Of a stretch of 5,059 nt of DNA, positions 4,689 through 5,059 are shown in pieces. Position 1 is the stretch's first letter. The number at the start of each line of letters is the position of its first letter. Source of the stretch: Lachnospiraceae bacterium (GTDB taxonomy: Bacteria; Bacillota_A; Clostridia; Lachnospirales; Lachnospiraceae). The notes under the pieces are model-generated. The model was not told the origin of the DNA. It did no database searches and worked only from the letters and a program-made list of their open reading frames with translations. The translations under genes and the position numbers were made by a program. The DNA is taken from positions 1 through 5,059 of the forward strand of contig JAFRYJ010000209.1 of NCBI GenBank assembly GCA_017437705.1, given 5' to 3'.

Positions 4689-5059
4689 ATGTTAGAAGAC
4701 CAGAAAAACATAACAGGGGAAGAGGGGGAAGAAGCATCCGAATACATAATCGAGATGCGGAATATCACCAAGGAATTCCCCGGGATCATAGCCAACGACA
4801 ACATCACCCTGCAGCTTAAAAGAGGAGAGATCCACGCGCTCCTCGGCGAGAACGGCGCCGGAAAATCCACGCTGATGAGCGTGCTTTTCGGACTTTATCA
4901 GCCGGAGCAGGGCGAGATCCTGAAAAACGGTAAAGTCGTTAAGATAAACGATCCCAACGATGCCAACGAGCTGGGCATCGGTATGGTTCAACAGCACTTC
5001 AAGCTTGTTGAGGTCTTTAAGGTCCTCGACAAAATCAACCTCGGCGTGGAGCCCACCAA
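4689..5059 (+). CDS. Nucleoside ABC transporter ATP-binding protein (RbsA/YufO-like), 5' part
   Basis: The first 123 residues are present and the gene runs off the right edge with no stop. Translation starts at ATG 4689, six bases after GGGAG (4678-4682). An acidic 18-residue leader precedes the ATPase domain, which begins near EYIIEMRNITKEFPGIIAND (18-37). The Walker A motif is GENGAGKST (53-61), and the Q-loop region reads GIGMVQQHFKLVEVFKV (96-111). The MVxQHFxLV pattern is typical of the sugar/nucleoside subgroup that pairs with BMP-family binding proteins. These ATPases are usually about 500 residues with two nucleotide-binding domains in tandem, so roughly three quarters is missing, including the Walker B and signature motifs of the first domain. 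It should energise the permeases expected downstream. A later start at 4755 (MRNITKEF) is possible but lacks a ribosome site. Confidence 0.92.
   Translation, partial: MLEDQKNITGEEGEEASEYIIEMRNITKEFPGIIANDNITLQLKRGEIHALLGENGAGKSTLMSVLFGLYQPEQGEILKNGKVVKINDPNDANELGIGMVQQHFKLVEVFKVLDKINLGVEPT

Overview
The window looks like chromosomal DNA from a Gram-positive anaerobe of the Clostridia, most probably Lachnospiraceae-like. The evidence is strong purine-rich Shine-Dalgarno sites, a TTG and a GTG start, heavy AGG/AGA arginine codon use, hairpin-plus-T terminators with GAAA loops, and the families present (UPF0371/DUF1846, YczE/YitT membrane protein, BMP-type nucleoside lipoprotein). The taxon is inferred from family content and style only. 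All genes lie on the + strand.

Positions 1-440 hold no convincing gene. The first 260 bases are a cluster of related hairpins: two good copies sharing a 22-nt loop, one degraded copy and one remnant, several followed by T-tracts. One of the good copies is a likely bidirectional terminator. A separate GC-rich hairpin and a plausible sigma-A promoter (TATAAT at 367-372) lead into the first operon.

Positions 441-3160 are a tight three-gene operon: a UPF0371/DUF1846 protein (TTG start), an HD-domain predicted hydrolase, and a YczE/YitT-like membrane protein whose GTG start overlaps the preceding stop codon. It ends at a clear intrinsic terminator (3177-3200). No established pathway links these three genes.

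Positions 3201-5059 start a nucleoside-uptake ABC transporter locus. A near-consensus promoter (TTGACA-17-TAAAAT) drives a BMP/PnrA-family lipoprotein. A strong terminator follows, then a repeat-rich spacer of about 200 bases, and then the start of the ATPase gene, which is cut by the window edge. The terminator after the binding-protein gene fits high expression of the lipoprotein and lower expression of the ATPase and the permeases expected downstream.

I see no clear new multi-gene defence or mobile system. The most interesting material is non-coding: two families of palindromic repeats (1-260 and 4483-4631), one showing a compensatory stem change between copies, and the overlap of the transporter terminator's T-tract with one arm of an 18-bp hairpin.
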